A DNA stretch of 13,104 nt from Candidatus Poribacteria bacterium (GTDB taxonomy: Bacteria > Poribacteria > DTPJ01), in NCBI GenBank assembly GCA_011334435.1, contig DTPJ01000037.1, positions 1 to 13,104 on the forward strand. The letters are read 5' to 3'. The notes beneath the pieces are model-generated. The model worked only from the letters and a program-made list of their open reading frames with translations, did no database searches and had not been told where the DNA came from. Shown one piece after another: positions 13,098 through 13,104 of the stretch. A program made the position numbers and the translations under genes. Each line of letters starts with the position of its first letter. The stretch's first letter is position 1.

Positions 13098-13104
13098 ATC
13101 ATAT

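Noticed and set aside
12122..13104. CRISPR array or tRNA/rRNA gene in the AT-rich right end
   Set aside because: No regularly spaced direct repeats of suitable length and no cloverleaf or rRNA-like sequence were found.

Overview
The window is AT-rich bacterial DNA with short intergenic gaps, Shine-Dalgarno sites and several TTG and GTG starts. A lipoprotein and a membrane-anchored murein lytic transglycosylase point to an organism with an outer membrane. Bacillithiol-type thiol genes, a UPF0280 (ApbE-like) protein, a sulfatase-like enzyme and a lipoprotein with an FGE-sulfatase fold suggest an uncultured lineage rather than a model organism. I cannot name the phylum from this sequence alone.

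Left part (1-6914), all on +: the 3' end of an ABC-transporter solute-binding protein gene, a neutral-ceramidase-like zinc hydrolase, then a repeat hairpin. Next is a two-gene unit of a SAM methyltransferase and BshC, the cysteine-adding enzyme of bacillithiol synthesis. The pairing suggests N-methyl-bacillithiol synthesis. Then come a carbon-nitrogen hydrolase with an extra N-terminal beta-rich domain and, 11 bases on, a sulfatase-superfamily enzyme with Thr where the formylglycine Cys should be.

Middle part (6915-11198), all on +: a promoter, then four closely packed or overlapping genes. They encode a lipoprotein with a C-terminal FGE-like domain that lacks the catalytic cysteines, a transglutaminase-like protein, a UPF0280 protein and a GT4 glycosyltransferase. 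The last gene contains an intrinsic terminator for the convergent minus-strand lytic transglycosylase gene (11212-11910).

Right part (11911-13104) is mostly noncoding and very AT-rich. It has a near-consensus sigma-70 promoter, a possible structured leader with competing arms, a second promoter, a palindromic repeat element, and a 68-residue peptide gene. This peptide has a short charged leader and five C-x-x-G units about ten residues apart, which is the layout of a ribosomally synthesised, post-translationally modified peptide (RiPP) precursor. It is the best candidate here for an undescribed system. Any maturation or export genes would lie beyond 13104. After it are a tandem repeat inside a palindrome and a 15-position hairpin.
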